Below, piece by piece: positions 32,080 to 39,803 of a DNA stretch of 46,036 bases; the first letter of the stretch is position 1; every line of letters starts with the position of its first letter. The position numbers were made by a program, and so were the translations under genes. Under the pieces are notes generated by a model. That model saw only the letters and a program-made list of their open reading frames with translations. It had not been told where the DNA came from and searched no databases. The stretch lies in contig JAIKXJ010000011.1 of assembly GCA_024684175.1 (NCBI GenBank), positions 1 through 46,036 on the forward strand, read 5' to 3'. This DNA comes from Erysipelotrichaceae bacterium (GTDB lineage: Bacteria > Bacillota_I > Bacilli_A > Erysipelotrichales > Erysipelotrichaceae).

Positions 32080-33679
32080 GGTCGTTTCCTCCTTTCCTTT
32101 CATAGAACGAAGGCAAAGGCCTTGTCGAAGTTTCGTTGTAACGAAGGATCAGATCGATCGACATCGCGCTTGCCGACATCAGACAGATCAGGGCACCGAG
32201 ATAATACCACCAGTCCTGTACCGGTTCTGCCGATGCGACTGCAAAAGCGTAGATGATGGAACCCAGCCCCAGGAAGCAGATGAACAGCGAGCGTTTGTTT
32301 TTCAGATAACGGGCAGCTGCGATCTGCTTGAAGAAACGCACGGTCTCAAGGACGAGTATGATGAAAGTCAAAGCGATGGCACCTTGCTGGGAGACCAGAA
32401 AATCATACATCTCTCCCAGAAAAGTGAAGAGCAGGAAGCAGAAGACCAGTCCCGATCCCATCAGGATAGCCGCCACATTTCCGTTATAAGAAGCAGCTCT
32501 CCTACGTAAACGGTCCCGTTTCTTTTCCGACATCGCCAGTTCTTTCCCGTCAGTCAGCAGATAGCCTTTGTCAAAGACATGATTCTCCCGGTTGCGGATC
32601 TGTTTCAGTTCCTGATGGTAACGGATGCCGACCAGGTAGACCAGAAGCGCCGCAAACCAGATGACGAAACGCGATGTCACAGAGACGAACAGCGTCAGCA
32701 AGACGAAGAGGATACCGGCACCGATCGCCGTATATCTGGTGAACGTGTTCATATCGGCCGGCAGATCGATGTGGATCTTTCCGCTTTGCCCGTTCACCAC
32801 CGCATAAGCGACGCGGTCACCCTTCTTCCAGGTCAGGAACCAGACCGGAAGATAGAACGTATCGGCGCCTTCTTTTTTCGCCATCAGATAGTCCTGAAGC
32901 TTTTTCTTGCGGACCGGGATCTCGAGTTCGATATTACCCAAAGATGCTTTCATCTTCTCCACCGCCATATAGCTTGCCTTCTCCAGGACCTCTTTTTCAT
33001 AGATATCGGCATCGACGTTCGGTGAATCGGCATACATGCCCGCCAGGTAACCCGGCTGATAATTGCGAAGATATTTTCGGGAAAACGGCGCGATGTGTTC
33101 GGCGATCGCATCGTCAAAATTGCGTGAAGCATCGTATGGGACGCCATAAGCGCTCTCATCGAGCTTGACACTGACATCGTAATCCTCAAAATAGTCATAG
33201 CCGCCGGCCGTATAATTCTTATGTCCTTTGAATTTCAATGGATCCTGACGGAACGAGACCCTGTACATCCAGTAGGGGATGAAAAAAGGACGGAAACGTT
33301 CAATGAAGTCCGGATCTTTGAATTCTTTCGGTACGAAGACCTTGGAAGAGACCTCCTTCTCATAGATCTTCTTGCATTGATCTTTGGTGACTGAAAACGG
33401 GATGATGTATTTCGGGCGTTTCACCCCTTCCATCTGTGACTGCAGCAGCTGCTGACTTCCGCAGTAGGTGCAGAAACTCACAGCTTCATCATTGGCACTG
33501 ATCAGTTCCGCTCCGCAGTTTTTACAGGTATAAAGCCTGGCACCTTCGATGATATCTTCGGAAGCGGATGCATCTTCTTTATAATCTTTGACTTCGGAAA
33601 CAGCACCGCAGCTTTGACACTTGAGCTTCTTCAAAGCGATATCATAGTAAAGCGTGCCTGAACAATTGGGACACTTCAA
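32072..33679 (-). CDS. Zinc-ribbon polytopic membrane protein (YdjG-like, copy 2)
   Basis: 535 residues. Two N-terminal zinc ribbons: CPNCSGTLYY with CQSCGAV (3-26) and CKNCGAEL with CTYCGSQ (52-78). The domain IIPFSVTKDQCKKIYEKEVS and FFIPYWMYRVSF is shared with the gene at 25672-26715. It then has about six membrane segments in the second half, against one in copy 1. The start codon is TTG at 33679, supported by GGAGGT eight bases upstream. The end overlaps the TPM gene by eight bases, so the two are coupled. No SPFH gene accompanies this pair. Confidence 0.83.
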   Translation of the reverse strand: MKCPNCSGTLYYDIALKKLKCQSCGAVSEVKDYKEDASASEDIIEGARLYTCKNCGAELISANDEAVSFCTYCGSQQLLQSQMEGVKRPKYIIPFSVTKDQCKKIYEKEVSSKVFVPKEFKDPDFIERFRPFFIPYWMYRVSFRQDPLKFKGHKNYTAGGYDYFEDYDVSVKLDESAYGVPYDASRNFDDAIAEHIAPFSRKYLRNYQPGYLAGMYADSPNVDADIYEKEVLEKASYMAVEKMKASLGNIELEIPVRKKKLQDYLMAKKEGADTFYLPVWFLTWKKGDRVAYAVVNGQSGKIHIDLPADMNTFTRYTAIGAGILFVLLTLFVSVTSRFVIWFAALLVYLVGIRYHQELKQIRNRENHVFDKGYLLTDGKELAMSEKKRDRLRRRAASYNGNVAAILMGSGLVFCFLLFTFLGEMYDFLVSQQGAIALTFIILVLETVRFFKQIAAARYLKNKRSLFICFLGLGSIIYAFAVASAEPVQDWWYYLGALICLMSASAMSIDLILRYNETSTRPLPSFYERKGGNDRA

Positions 33680-33750
33680 ACGGTTTCACCTCCTTTACAC
33701 ACATGATGTTTACTGTTCTTCTATCTTTATTCTATCAAAGAAGCACAGGC

Positions 33751-33776
33751 AAAAGAAAAGCACCCTTTCGGGTGCT
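33751..33776 (-). terminator. tRNA-Val terminator
   Basis: Minus-strand AGCACCC/GGGTGCT with a GAAA loop followed by TTTTCTTTT. Confidence 0.88.
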
Positions 33777-33788
33777 CTTGTTTTCAAA

Positions 33789-33864
33789 TGGTGGACACTA
33801 AGGGACTCGAACCCCTGACCCCCTCCACGTCAAGGAGGTGCTCTCCCAACTGAGCTAAGTGTCC
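33789..33864 (-). tRNA. tRNA-Val (GAC)
   Basis: 76 nt with encoded CCA. Acceptor GGACACT/AGTGTCC, D-arm AGCTCAGTTGGGAGAGC, anticodon GAC at 33829-33831 in the loop TTGACGT, and T-loop GGTTCGAGTCC. A promoter TTGGAA-17-TATAAT lies upstream. Confidence 0.95.
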
Positions 33865-33877
33865 GGATACCTTATTA

Positions 33878-33906
33878 ATTATATACTAATCATTTTCAGT
33901 TTCCAA
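33878..33906 (-). promoter_or_regulatory. tRNA-Val promoter
   Basis: Minus strand TTGGAA (33906-33901), a 17-nt spacer and TATAAT (33883-33878), 13 bases before the tRNA. Confidence 0.75.
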
Positions 33907-33914
33907 CAGTTTTT

Positions 33915-35282
33915 TTAAAAAGATTCTGCTTCTTCCCGGGAGATCTTTCTATATCGCAAGATCCAGATACCGAGCTGTATCACAAAAGCCAGCGTCCAGC
34001 TGAGCGGGAAACAGCCGTATAAGACCGAGGGCGTGTGATGTGCCGAAAAGACGGTATAGATATAAAACAAACGGAAACCGCAGACGCAGACCAGTGTCAC
34101 GACCGTCGGCAAAGTGACCAGTCCCATGCCGCGGATCGAATTGACAATCACATCCAGCAGTCCGTTCAAGAACAAGAAGAACGTCACGAAAAACAAACGG
34201 TACATCCCCAATTCGATGATCCGTGTCTCTTTGACCAGAAAAGACAGAAAGAATCTTCCGTTGAGCAGGATGAAAGCGCCGATGCCGAATGCACCGATGC
34301 CGCAGATCATAAACGTCGTACATGTGATCCTGGCGATCTTCTTATAGTCCTTCGCACCGTAAAACCGTGAATTGAAACTCAATGAGGCCAGCGGGAAGGC
34401 ATCGACGAAGACATAGACATACTCTTCGATCGCGTTGGCAGCCGTATTGGCGGCAACGAAATCCGAGCCGAAAGAATTGATGCTCGACTGGATGATGATG
34501 TTGCTGAAAGAAAACAGCTGATTCTGCAGCGCCGAAGGAATGCCGTAACGAAGCATTTTGCCGATCAGGGAGAGGTCCAGAAGATCCTTGTCCGCTTTCA
34601 GACGCAGACAGCTTTCTTCGTTGATCAGTTTCCTTATGATCAGGCATGCCGAAACGCATTGGGCAATGATGCTGGATATAGCGGCACCGACGATCCCCTG
34701 CTTCAGCAAAGCGACGCTCAGGAAATTCAAAACGACATTGCAAGCCCCGGATATCGCAAGAAAACGCGTCGGATCCTTGGTATTGCCGCCGGCTCGCAAG
34801 ATCGAAGAACCGAAGTGATAGACCGCGATCGGCAGACACGCCAAAAAATAGATCCTCGTATAAAGACAGGCATCGGCCAGGATATCTGCGGGAGTCGACA
34901 GAAGCAGCAGCAGCTGTTCGGAGAACAGAAAACCGAAGACACCGATCGCCGAGCCGAAACACAGAGCGATGGCGATGGCCGAACATACAGCTTTTGGGAT
35001 CGTATCATGTTCTTTCGCCCCGATCATCCGTGAGATCAGCACATCGGCTCCCAAGGAAAGGCCGTTGAGCCCCCAGGTAAAAAAGACGATCAGCGGTCCC
35101 GCCGAGCCGACAGCAGCCAGACCCTTTTCCGAAACATAATTGCCCACGACCATCGTGTCGGCAAAATTAAAAGATATCTGCAACAGGTTTGCCAGCATGA
35201 TCGGCCAGGCAAAGGACAGGATATCTTTATACAAAGCTTTATCAAAAAGCGGTTCTCTTTTATCAGCGTCTCTCAAATGCAT
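33915..35282 (-). CDS. MATE family efflux transporter
   Basis: About 455 residues with twelve predicted membrane segments. LSFAWPIMLANLLQISFNFA and DTMVVGNYVSEKGLAAVGSA is the usual opening of the MatE domain, repeated in the second half (GIPSALQNQLFSFSNIIIQS). It would export cationic compounds or drugs using a sodium or proton gradient. I place the start at ATG 35282 (MHLRDADK); a TTG at 35291 is possible. No Shine-Dalgarno site is seen before either. It stands between tRNA-Val and a terminator, with no regulator beside it. Substrate unknown. Confidence 0.92.
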   Translation of the reverse strand: MHLRDADKREPLFDKALYKDILSFAWPIMLANLLQISFNFADTMVVGNYVSEKGLAAVGSAGPLIVFFTWGLNGLSLGADVLISRMIGAKEHDTIPKAVCSAIAIALCFGSAIGVFGFLFSEQLLLLLSTPADILADACLYTRIYFLACLPIAVYHFGSSILRAGGNTKDPTRFLAISGACNVVLNFLSVALLKQGIVGAAISSIIAQCVSACLIIRKLINEESCLRLKADKDLLDLSLIGKMLRYGIPSALQNQLFSFSNIIIQSSINSFGSDFVAANTAANAIEEYVYVFVDAFPLASLSFNSRFYGAKDYKKIARITCTTFMICGIGAFGIGAFILLNGRFFLSFLVKETRIIELGMYRLFFVTFFLFLNGLLDVIVNSIRGMGLVTLPTVVTLVCVCGFRLFYIYTVFSAHHTPSVLYGCFPLSWTLAFVIQLGIWILRYRKISREEAESF

Positions 35283-35328
35283 AACGTACAATACTCATTA
35301 AATCACAAATCGCATCCTTTTGCATTCA

Positions 35329-35353
35329 CAAAAAAACTTGCCTTCAGGCAAGT
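35329..35353 (-). terminator. Terminator of the small membrane protein gene
   Basis: Minus-strand ACTTGCC/GGCAAGT with a TGAA loop followed by seven T. Confidence 0.9.
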
Positions 35354-35593
35354 CTATTGATCGATCTTGAATAATGCGAAGACTCCGAAAAGAAAACCGA
35401 AGATCACCGAAGGAAAACCGATGACACAGATCATCCATTTTACGGAATCGCCGAAAAGCTGTTTTCCGAAAGCGAACCACACGGCGGCACCGGCAAAGGC
35501 AAAAATGAGTGTACAAAGAAACAGATAGAAATACTGTCTGTGTTTTTGTTTCATATCAAACTTATTGACATATTTCCAGATCAGTCTGTACAT
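35354..35593 (-). CDS. Small two-segment membrane protein of unknown function
   Basis: 79 residues. A basic N-terminus (KYVNKFDMKQKHRQ) is followed by two predicted membrane segments, about 21-42 (YFYLFLCTLIFAFAGAAVWF) and 52-75 (KWMICVIGFPSVIFGFLFGV). I know no family. AAGGAGG stands six bases before the ATG. The gene starts 15 bases after the stop of the Na/Pi cotransporter copy 2 and ends in a strong terminator, so it is probably the last gene of the phoP-phoR-Na/Pi transcript. Confidence 0.7.
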   Translation of the reverse strand: MYRLIWKYVNKFDMKQKHRQYFYLFLCTLIFAFAGAAVWFAFGKQLFGDSVKWMICVIGFPSVIFGFLFGVFALFKIDQ

Positions 35594-35608
35594 CTTTGCC
35601 TCCTTTCT

Positions 35609-37291
35609 TTAATGAGAGATCATATAATCCTTGTCGTTGATATTGATCAGGTGGTCGCCGATCCTTTCGGTATCGGAAGACAGTTTGAGATACTGAGCAC
35701 CGAGATTTGCCGTACATTCCCCCCTGCTCAGACGCTGTATATGGTTTTGCGCCATCTTTCTGGTCAGATCATCGATCTGATCTTCGATCTTGTACGCTTC
35801 CTTGATCAGCTTGCGCTTATTGGAACCGAAGATCTGCATGGTGACCTGATAGAGATCGTTGATCAGTTTCTGGACATCTTTGATCTCTTTTCTTGCTTCA
35901 TCGGAGAAGGATTCTCCTCCGTCCCTGACGTTCTGCGCGTATTCTTTGATGTTGATCGAATAATCGCCGATCCTTTCAAGGTCTGAAATGATACGGTACG
36001 TCGAGGTCAGGAAGTAATAGTCTTTCTTCGAGATGCTTTCCTTGCGGGTGAGCTGCACGACGATCTCGACGAGATGATGATTCAGGAAATTGAGTTCATC
36101 TTCGTTGTCTTCCAGCAAAGATTCCTTGGACAGATCGCTGCTCAGGATCATTTCGATCGCCAGATTGAAGTTATCGATGGCGATCATCGCCATGTTGATG
36201 ATCTCTTTCTTGACTTGCGAAACGGCAATGGCCGGTGTGGCGATCATGTTTTCATCAACAAAGAAGAAACGCTGTTTCGACAGCTGTGAGCCGTCATCCG
36301 GAATGAAGCGCTTGGTCAGATTGACCAGAAGATCGCTGATCGGCAGCACCAGGATGACCGAAGCGATATTGAAGAACGTGTGGAACATCGCCAGCTGGGT
36401 ATGCGGGATGCCCGGGAACATTTGCTGGAACATCACGGAGAAAGACATCGCGCCGGAACTGCTCATCTTGATGAGACCGTCGATGACTGCGACCAGGATC
36501 ACACCGCCGATATTGAAGATCAGCTGGATCAGTGAAGCCCTGCGCGCATTGATCGATTCGCTCTTCATGCCGGCCAAAAGACCGGTCAGACAGGTCCCGA
36601 CATTGGCGCCCAACGTCAGATAGATGCCCTGGTTCAGATCGATGAGGCCGGCAACGACCATCGTGATCGCGATCGAAGTGATGGCCGATGAACTTTGGAT
36701 GATCGCCGTGATGAGCGCACCGATGATGATCAGCAAGATCACCGAATCGATCCTGGCCAGGAACAGCTTGAGTCCTTCCGTTTCCGCAAAACCGCGCATG
36801 GACGCCGACATCATATTCAGACCGACGAACAACATTCCCAAGCCCGCCAGGACATAACCTAAAAGCTTCTTCTTCTCGTTTTTGGCAAACATATTGATGA
36901 AGACACCGATGCCTGCCAAAGAAGAAAATAGTATATTGATATCAAAACTTCCCGGATCGAACATGCCTAAGGCAACGATCTGGCCGGTGATGGTCGTTCC
37001 GATCTCACCGCCGAAAATGATCGTGGCCGCCTGAGAAAGCGTGATGATCCCGGCATTGACGAAACCGATCGTCATGACGGTCGTAGCACCGGAAGACTGT
37101 ATCGCCACCGTCGCCAGAGCACCGATCATGACACCGATCAGTTTATTGCCCGAAACTTTGGAAAACAGGGATTTCAGTTTGTCCGAACTGATCGCCTCCA
37201 GATTTTTTGACATGATCTCGCATGCCATAAGAAAAACACCTATTCCGGCAAGCAGTCTGAGCAGATCGCTGAATAACTGATCCATTTCCAT
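35609..37291 (-). CDS. Na+/phosphate cotransporter (NptA/PhoU-domain type), copy 2
   Basis: 560 residues. Two cotransporter repeats are clear: TVAIQSSGATTVMTIGFVN with GGEIGTTITG, and TAIIQSSSAITSIAITMV with GANVGTCLTG. A PhoU-like helical domain forms the C-terminus (from about 385), with DLERIGDYSINIKEYA and DTERIGDHLININD. It should import phosphate with sodium. The start at 37291 (MEMDQLFSD) has GGGGGAT nine bases upstream; the longer frame would run through the repeat array at 37313-37366. It follows the phoR-like kinase by 75 bases and has its own PhoP-box-like promoter. It is 40% or so different in layout from copy 1 at 21616. Confidence 0.93.
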   Translation of the reverse strand: MEMDQLFSDLLRLLAGIGVFLMACEIMSKNLEAISSDKLKSLFSKVSGNKLIGVMIGALATVAIQSSGATTVMTIGFVNAGIITLSQAATIIFGGEIGTTITGQIVALGMFDPGSFDINILFSSLAGIGVFINMFAKNEKKKLLGYVLAGLGMLFVGLNMMSASMRGFAETEGLKLFLARIDSVILLIIIGALITAIIQSSSAITSIAITMVVAGLIDLNQGIYLTLGANVGTCLTGLLAGMKSESINARRASLIQLIFNIGGVILVAVIDGLIKMSSSGAMSFSVMFQQMFPGIPHTQLAMFHTFFNIASVILVLPISDLLVNLTKRFIPDDGSQLSKQRFFFVDENMIATPAIAVSQVKKEIINMAMIAIDNFNLAIEMILSSDLSKESLLEDNEDELNFLNHHLVEIVVQLTRKESISKKDYYFLTSTYRIISDLERIGDYSINIKEYAQNVRDGGESFSDEARKEIKDVQKLINDLYQVTMQIFGSNKRKLIKEAYKIEDQIDDLTRKMAQNHIQRLSRGECTANLGAQYLKLSSDTERIGDHLININDKDYMISH

Positions 37292-37312
37292 ATCCCGATA
37301 TCCCCCGATATT

Positions 37313-37366
37313 AAGATATCGCCGCCTTGTCACAGGTGTTTCAAATCCAGGTAAATTCTATGTAAA
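37313..37366 (-). promoter_or_regulatory. Na/Pi cotransporter promoter with four 11-bp repeats (PhoP-box-like)
   Basis: On the minus strand TTTACA (37366-37361), TTTACC (37355-37350), TTGAAA (37344-37339) and GTGACA (37333-37328) are each 11 bp apart. Nine bases later TATCTT (37318-37313) could be the -10. Bacillus PhoP boxes are TT(A/T/C)ACA repeats at the same spacing. Confidence 0.68.
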
Positions 37367-39025
37367 TCATGACTTTTCAAATCGGACGGTGAATTTCGAT
37401 CCTTTTCCAGGTTCGCTTTCCAGATCAATCGTCGCGTTGTTCAGGATACAGCTGTGCTTGACGATCGAAAGACCCAGTCCGGTCCCGCCGACTTGTTTGG
37501 AGCGGGCCTTGTCGACCCGATAGAAGCGTTCGAAGATCCGTTCATGGTCCTCTTTAGCGATACCGATACCGGTATCTTCCACACTGAGGAAGACGTTTTT
37601 GTCATCCCCGCTGACCTTCACGAAGACCTTTCCGTTTTCCACATTGTAACGGATCGCATTCTCGATGAGATTGTAGATGATGCCTTCAAGCAGTTCCTCG
37701 TTGGCATAGACGACCTGACCTTTTTGTATATCGGTAAAGATCGTGACGTTTTTGGCCTCCGCTTTCAGAAGATCGGCGATCTGCTGACAAAGCGACGACA
37801 GATCGATGTTCTCCTTGGCGATCACCGTCTCCTCATCTTCCAGGTGTGAGACTTTGATGACATCCTTCACCAGAGTGAACATGTGCTGCGCTTCCTTGTA
37901 GATCTTGTCATAGCACTCTTTCTGATCGGTGTTTTTCACCAGACCGTTTTTCAGCAGTTCCGCATATCCCAGGATCGACTGCAGCGGCGTCTTGAGTTCA
38001 TGGGAAACATTGGACGCAAACTCTTTCCGTAATTCTTCGTTGGCTTCTTTATAAGACTCATCAAAGATCAGCAGGACATAACCGGAAACACTGTCATCGA
38101 CTTTGACCGGCGAGATCTCAAATTCATAGATCTTTTCATTCAGCCGGATCCGTTTGGAGGCATACTGTCCCTTCCGGCTCCCCCGGATCAGATCGGCAAA
38201 ACGGGGATAAGCTTCACATGCCGAAATGTAGTCGCCGAGAATATCTTCGTTTTCTCCGAGGATCTTTCTCGCCGCCTTGTTGATATCGATGATCACACCG
38301 TCGACGGAAAGAAGGACCATGCCCTCGTTCATATTTCCGGTGATCGTTTCAAATTCCAGCCTCTTCCTCAGCAATGTCTCTCTGTCCTTGTTGATCATAT
38401 TCTGCTGCTGGGAAAGCCGTTTCATCATCGGCTCGATCTCCCTGTAACAGTTGACCTCATCCGGATTGTCCATATCGATGCGGTTCAGCGGATCGACGAT
38501 CCGTGAAGTCAGATGAAAGGCCAGCGGGAAAGAGATCACGAAGATCAGCAGGATGATGAATGCCAGAGGCTGTGCCAGGATCGACATCACATGATACATC
38601 GAAGGATAGGTGTTGGAAAGGCGCACCACATCGCCGTTTTTCAGTAAGGTGGCGGTATAGACATATTTTTCCGTCAGTGTCGCCGACTGCCTGGTCGATG
38701 TACCGAAGCCCGTCGTAAATGCATCCTGTACTTCCTGTCGGTCCAGATGGTTGTCCATCGATGCGATGTCGCTGCTGCTGTTGTCATAGATGACCGTACC
38801 GTCGGCATCGATCAGTGTGATACGGTAATCCGGTTCTTCGAGATCATCGAGAAACGAGATCCCGTCTTCATCGATCCCGTAGGCGATGACCTTGGTCTCT
38901 GCCTCCAAAAGCTCCATCTGGGCATTGAAAAAACTCTGATACATCTCATCCACTGTGAAAATGACGGTCAGAACCAAGACCGTCATCGCGACTGCAAGAA
39001 TGGATTTGAAGATCTTATTTGCCAT
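37367..39025 (-). CDS. phoR: PhoR-type sensor histidine kinase
   Basis: 552 residues. Membrane segments at about 9-28 and 146-168 enclose an external sensor part of about 115 residues. A linker and a PAS domain follow (about 215-320; MNEGMVLLSVDGVIIDINKA). The HisKA box is FASNVSHELKTPLQSILGYAE with the phosphorylated His; the ATPase domain has N-box LIENAIRYN, G1 VEDTGIGIAKEDHE and G2 GGTGLGLSIVKH. It overlaps the response-regulator gene by eleven bases and precedes a Na/Pi cotransporter, which points to phosphate sensing. VicK/WalK-type kinases look similar, so the phosphate role is inferred from context. Confidence 0.88.
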   Translation of the reverse strand: MANKIFKSILAVAMTVLVLTVIFTVDEMYQSFFNAQMELLEAETKVIAYGIDEDGISFLDDLEEPDYRITLIDADGTVIYDNSSSDIASMDNHLDRQEVQDAFTTGFGTSTRQSATLTEKYVYTATLLKNGDVVRLSNTYPSMYHVMSILAQPLAFIILLIFVISFPLAFHLTSRIVDPLNRIDMDNPDEVNCYREIEPMMKRLSQQQNMINKDRETLLRKRLEFETITGNMNEGMVLLSVDGVIIDINKAARKILGENEDILGDYISACEAYPRFADLIRGSRKGQYASKRIRLNEKIYEFEISPVKVDDSVSGYVLLIFDESYKEANEELRKEFASNVSHELKTPLQSILGYAELLKNGLVKNTDQKECYDKIYKEAQHMFTLVKDVIKVSHLEDEETVIAKENIDLSSLCQQIADLLKAEAKNVTIFTDIQKGQVVYANEELLEGIIYNLIENAIRYNVENGKVFVKVSGDDKNVFLSVEDTGIGIAKEDHERIFERFYRVDKARSKQVGGTGLGLSIVKHSCILNNATIDLESEPGKGSKFTVRFEKS

Positions 39026-39698
39026 CTTCCTCTTCTTTTAAGCAATAACCGATACCGCGTATCGTCGAGATATACGAACCGTACTCGCCCAATTTGGAAC
39101 GAAGCGTTCCGACATGGACATCGATGGTCCTGGACTCTCCCAAATAATCGCTGCCCCAGACTTTTTCGAGCAGCTGCTGACGGGAAAAGACGATCCCTTT
39201 GTTTTCAGCCAGAGTCAAAAGCAGTTCGTATTCTTTCAAGGTCAGTTCAACAGGCTCTCTGTTGACCTCGACGGTCCTTCTCTGCTTATCGATGACGACA
39301 TCAGAGAAAACGATCTGTTCCACCGTATTTGCCTTCCTGCCGCGGCGCAGGACAGCCTTGACCCGCGAGATCATCTCCATCATGCCGAACGGCTTGGAAA
39401 GATAATCATCCGCACCGCTGTCCAGACCGATGACCCGGTCGTATTCCGATGTCCTGGCAGTTGCCATGATGACGGGGATGTCGGCAAAACGGGGATCCTG
39501 TTTCAACTCGGAAAGGATCTGCAAGCCGTCTTTTCCCGGAAGCATGATATCCAAAAGGATCAGATCGGGGATCTGCCTGTTCAGCTCTTCGAACATCGCA
39601 TCGCTCTCTTCAAAACCGAGTGCTTCAAAACCTGACAGCTTGAGCGTATAGATGATCAGTTCACGGATCGATGCGTCGTCTTCAACACAGTATATCAT
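39015..39698 (-). CDS. phoP: PhoP/PhoB-type response regulator (OmpR family)
   Basis: 227 residues. Receiver domain: acidic pair in YCVEDDASIRE, phospho-acceptor Asp in DLILLDIMLPGKDG (about residue 51), Thr in ATART and Lys in DYLSKPFGMMEM. A winged-helix OmpR-type DNA-binding domain follows (about 130-225; LTLKEYELLLTLAENKGIVF, VWGSDYLGESRTIDVHVGTL). I take ATG 39698 (MIYCVEDDAS), seven bases after a -10 box, so the mRNA may be leaderless; no Shine-Dalgarno site is seen. It is the first gene of a cluster with a sensor kinase and Na/Pi cotransporter and has a repeat array at its own promoter. Confidence 0.9.
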   Translation of the reverse strand: MIYCVEDDASIRELIIYTLKLSGFEALGFEESDAMFEELNRQIPDLILLDIMLPGKDGLQILSELKQDPRFADIPVIMATARTSEYDRVIGLDSGADDYLSKPFGMMEMISRVKAVLRRGRKANTVEQIVFSDVVIDKQRRTVEVNREPVELTLKEYELLLTLAENKGIVFSRQQLLEKVWGSDYLGESRTIDVHVGTLRSKLGEYGSYISTIRGIGYCLKEEEDGK

Positions 39699-39705
39699 TA
39701 CTTTA

Positions 39706-39759
39706 AATATACCGCGACTATACACCCGATATGTAAATTTTTCGTAAAATACCTGACAT
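39706..39759 (-). promoter_or_regulatory. phoP promoter with 11-bp-spaced repeats (autoregulation candidate)
   Basis: On the minus strand ATGTCA (39759-39754), TTTACG (39748-39743), TTTACA (39737-39732) and GGTGTA (39726-39721) are each 11 bp apart; the inner two are good, the outer two weak. Nine bases later TATATT (39711-39706) is the -10, seven bases before the start codon. Confidence 0.6.
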
Positions 39760-39765
39760 TTTTTC

Positions 39766-39793
39766 CAAAAGAAAAAGGGCTTTTTCAGCCCTT
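39766..39793 (-). terminator. Terminator of the glycogen synthase gene
   Basis: Minus-strand AAGGGCT/AGCCCTT with an AAAA-rich loop followed by TTTCTTTT. Confidence 0.85.
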
Positions 39794-39803
39794 GATCTGT
39801 TTC

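Noticed and set aside
33437..33664. Overlapping short minus- and plus-strand frames around the zinc-ribbon and AraC genes
   Set aside because: No ribosome sites and no domain features; explained by the overlapping real genes.
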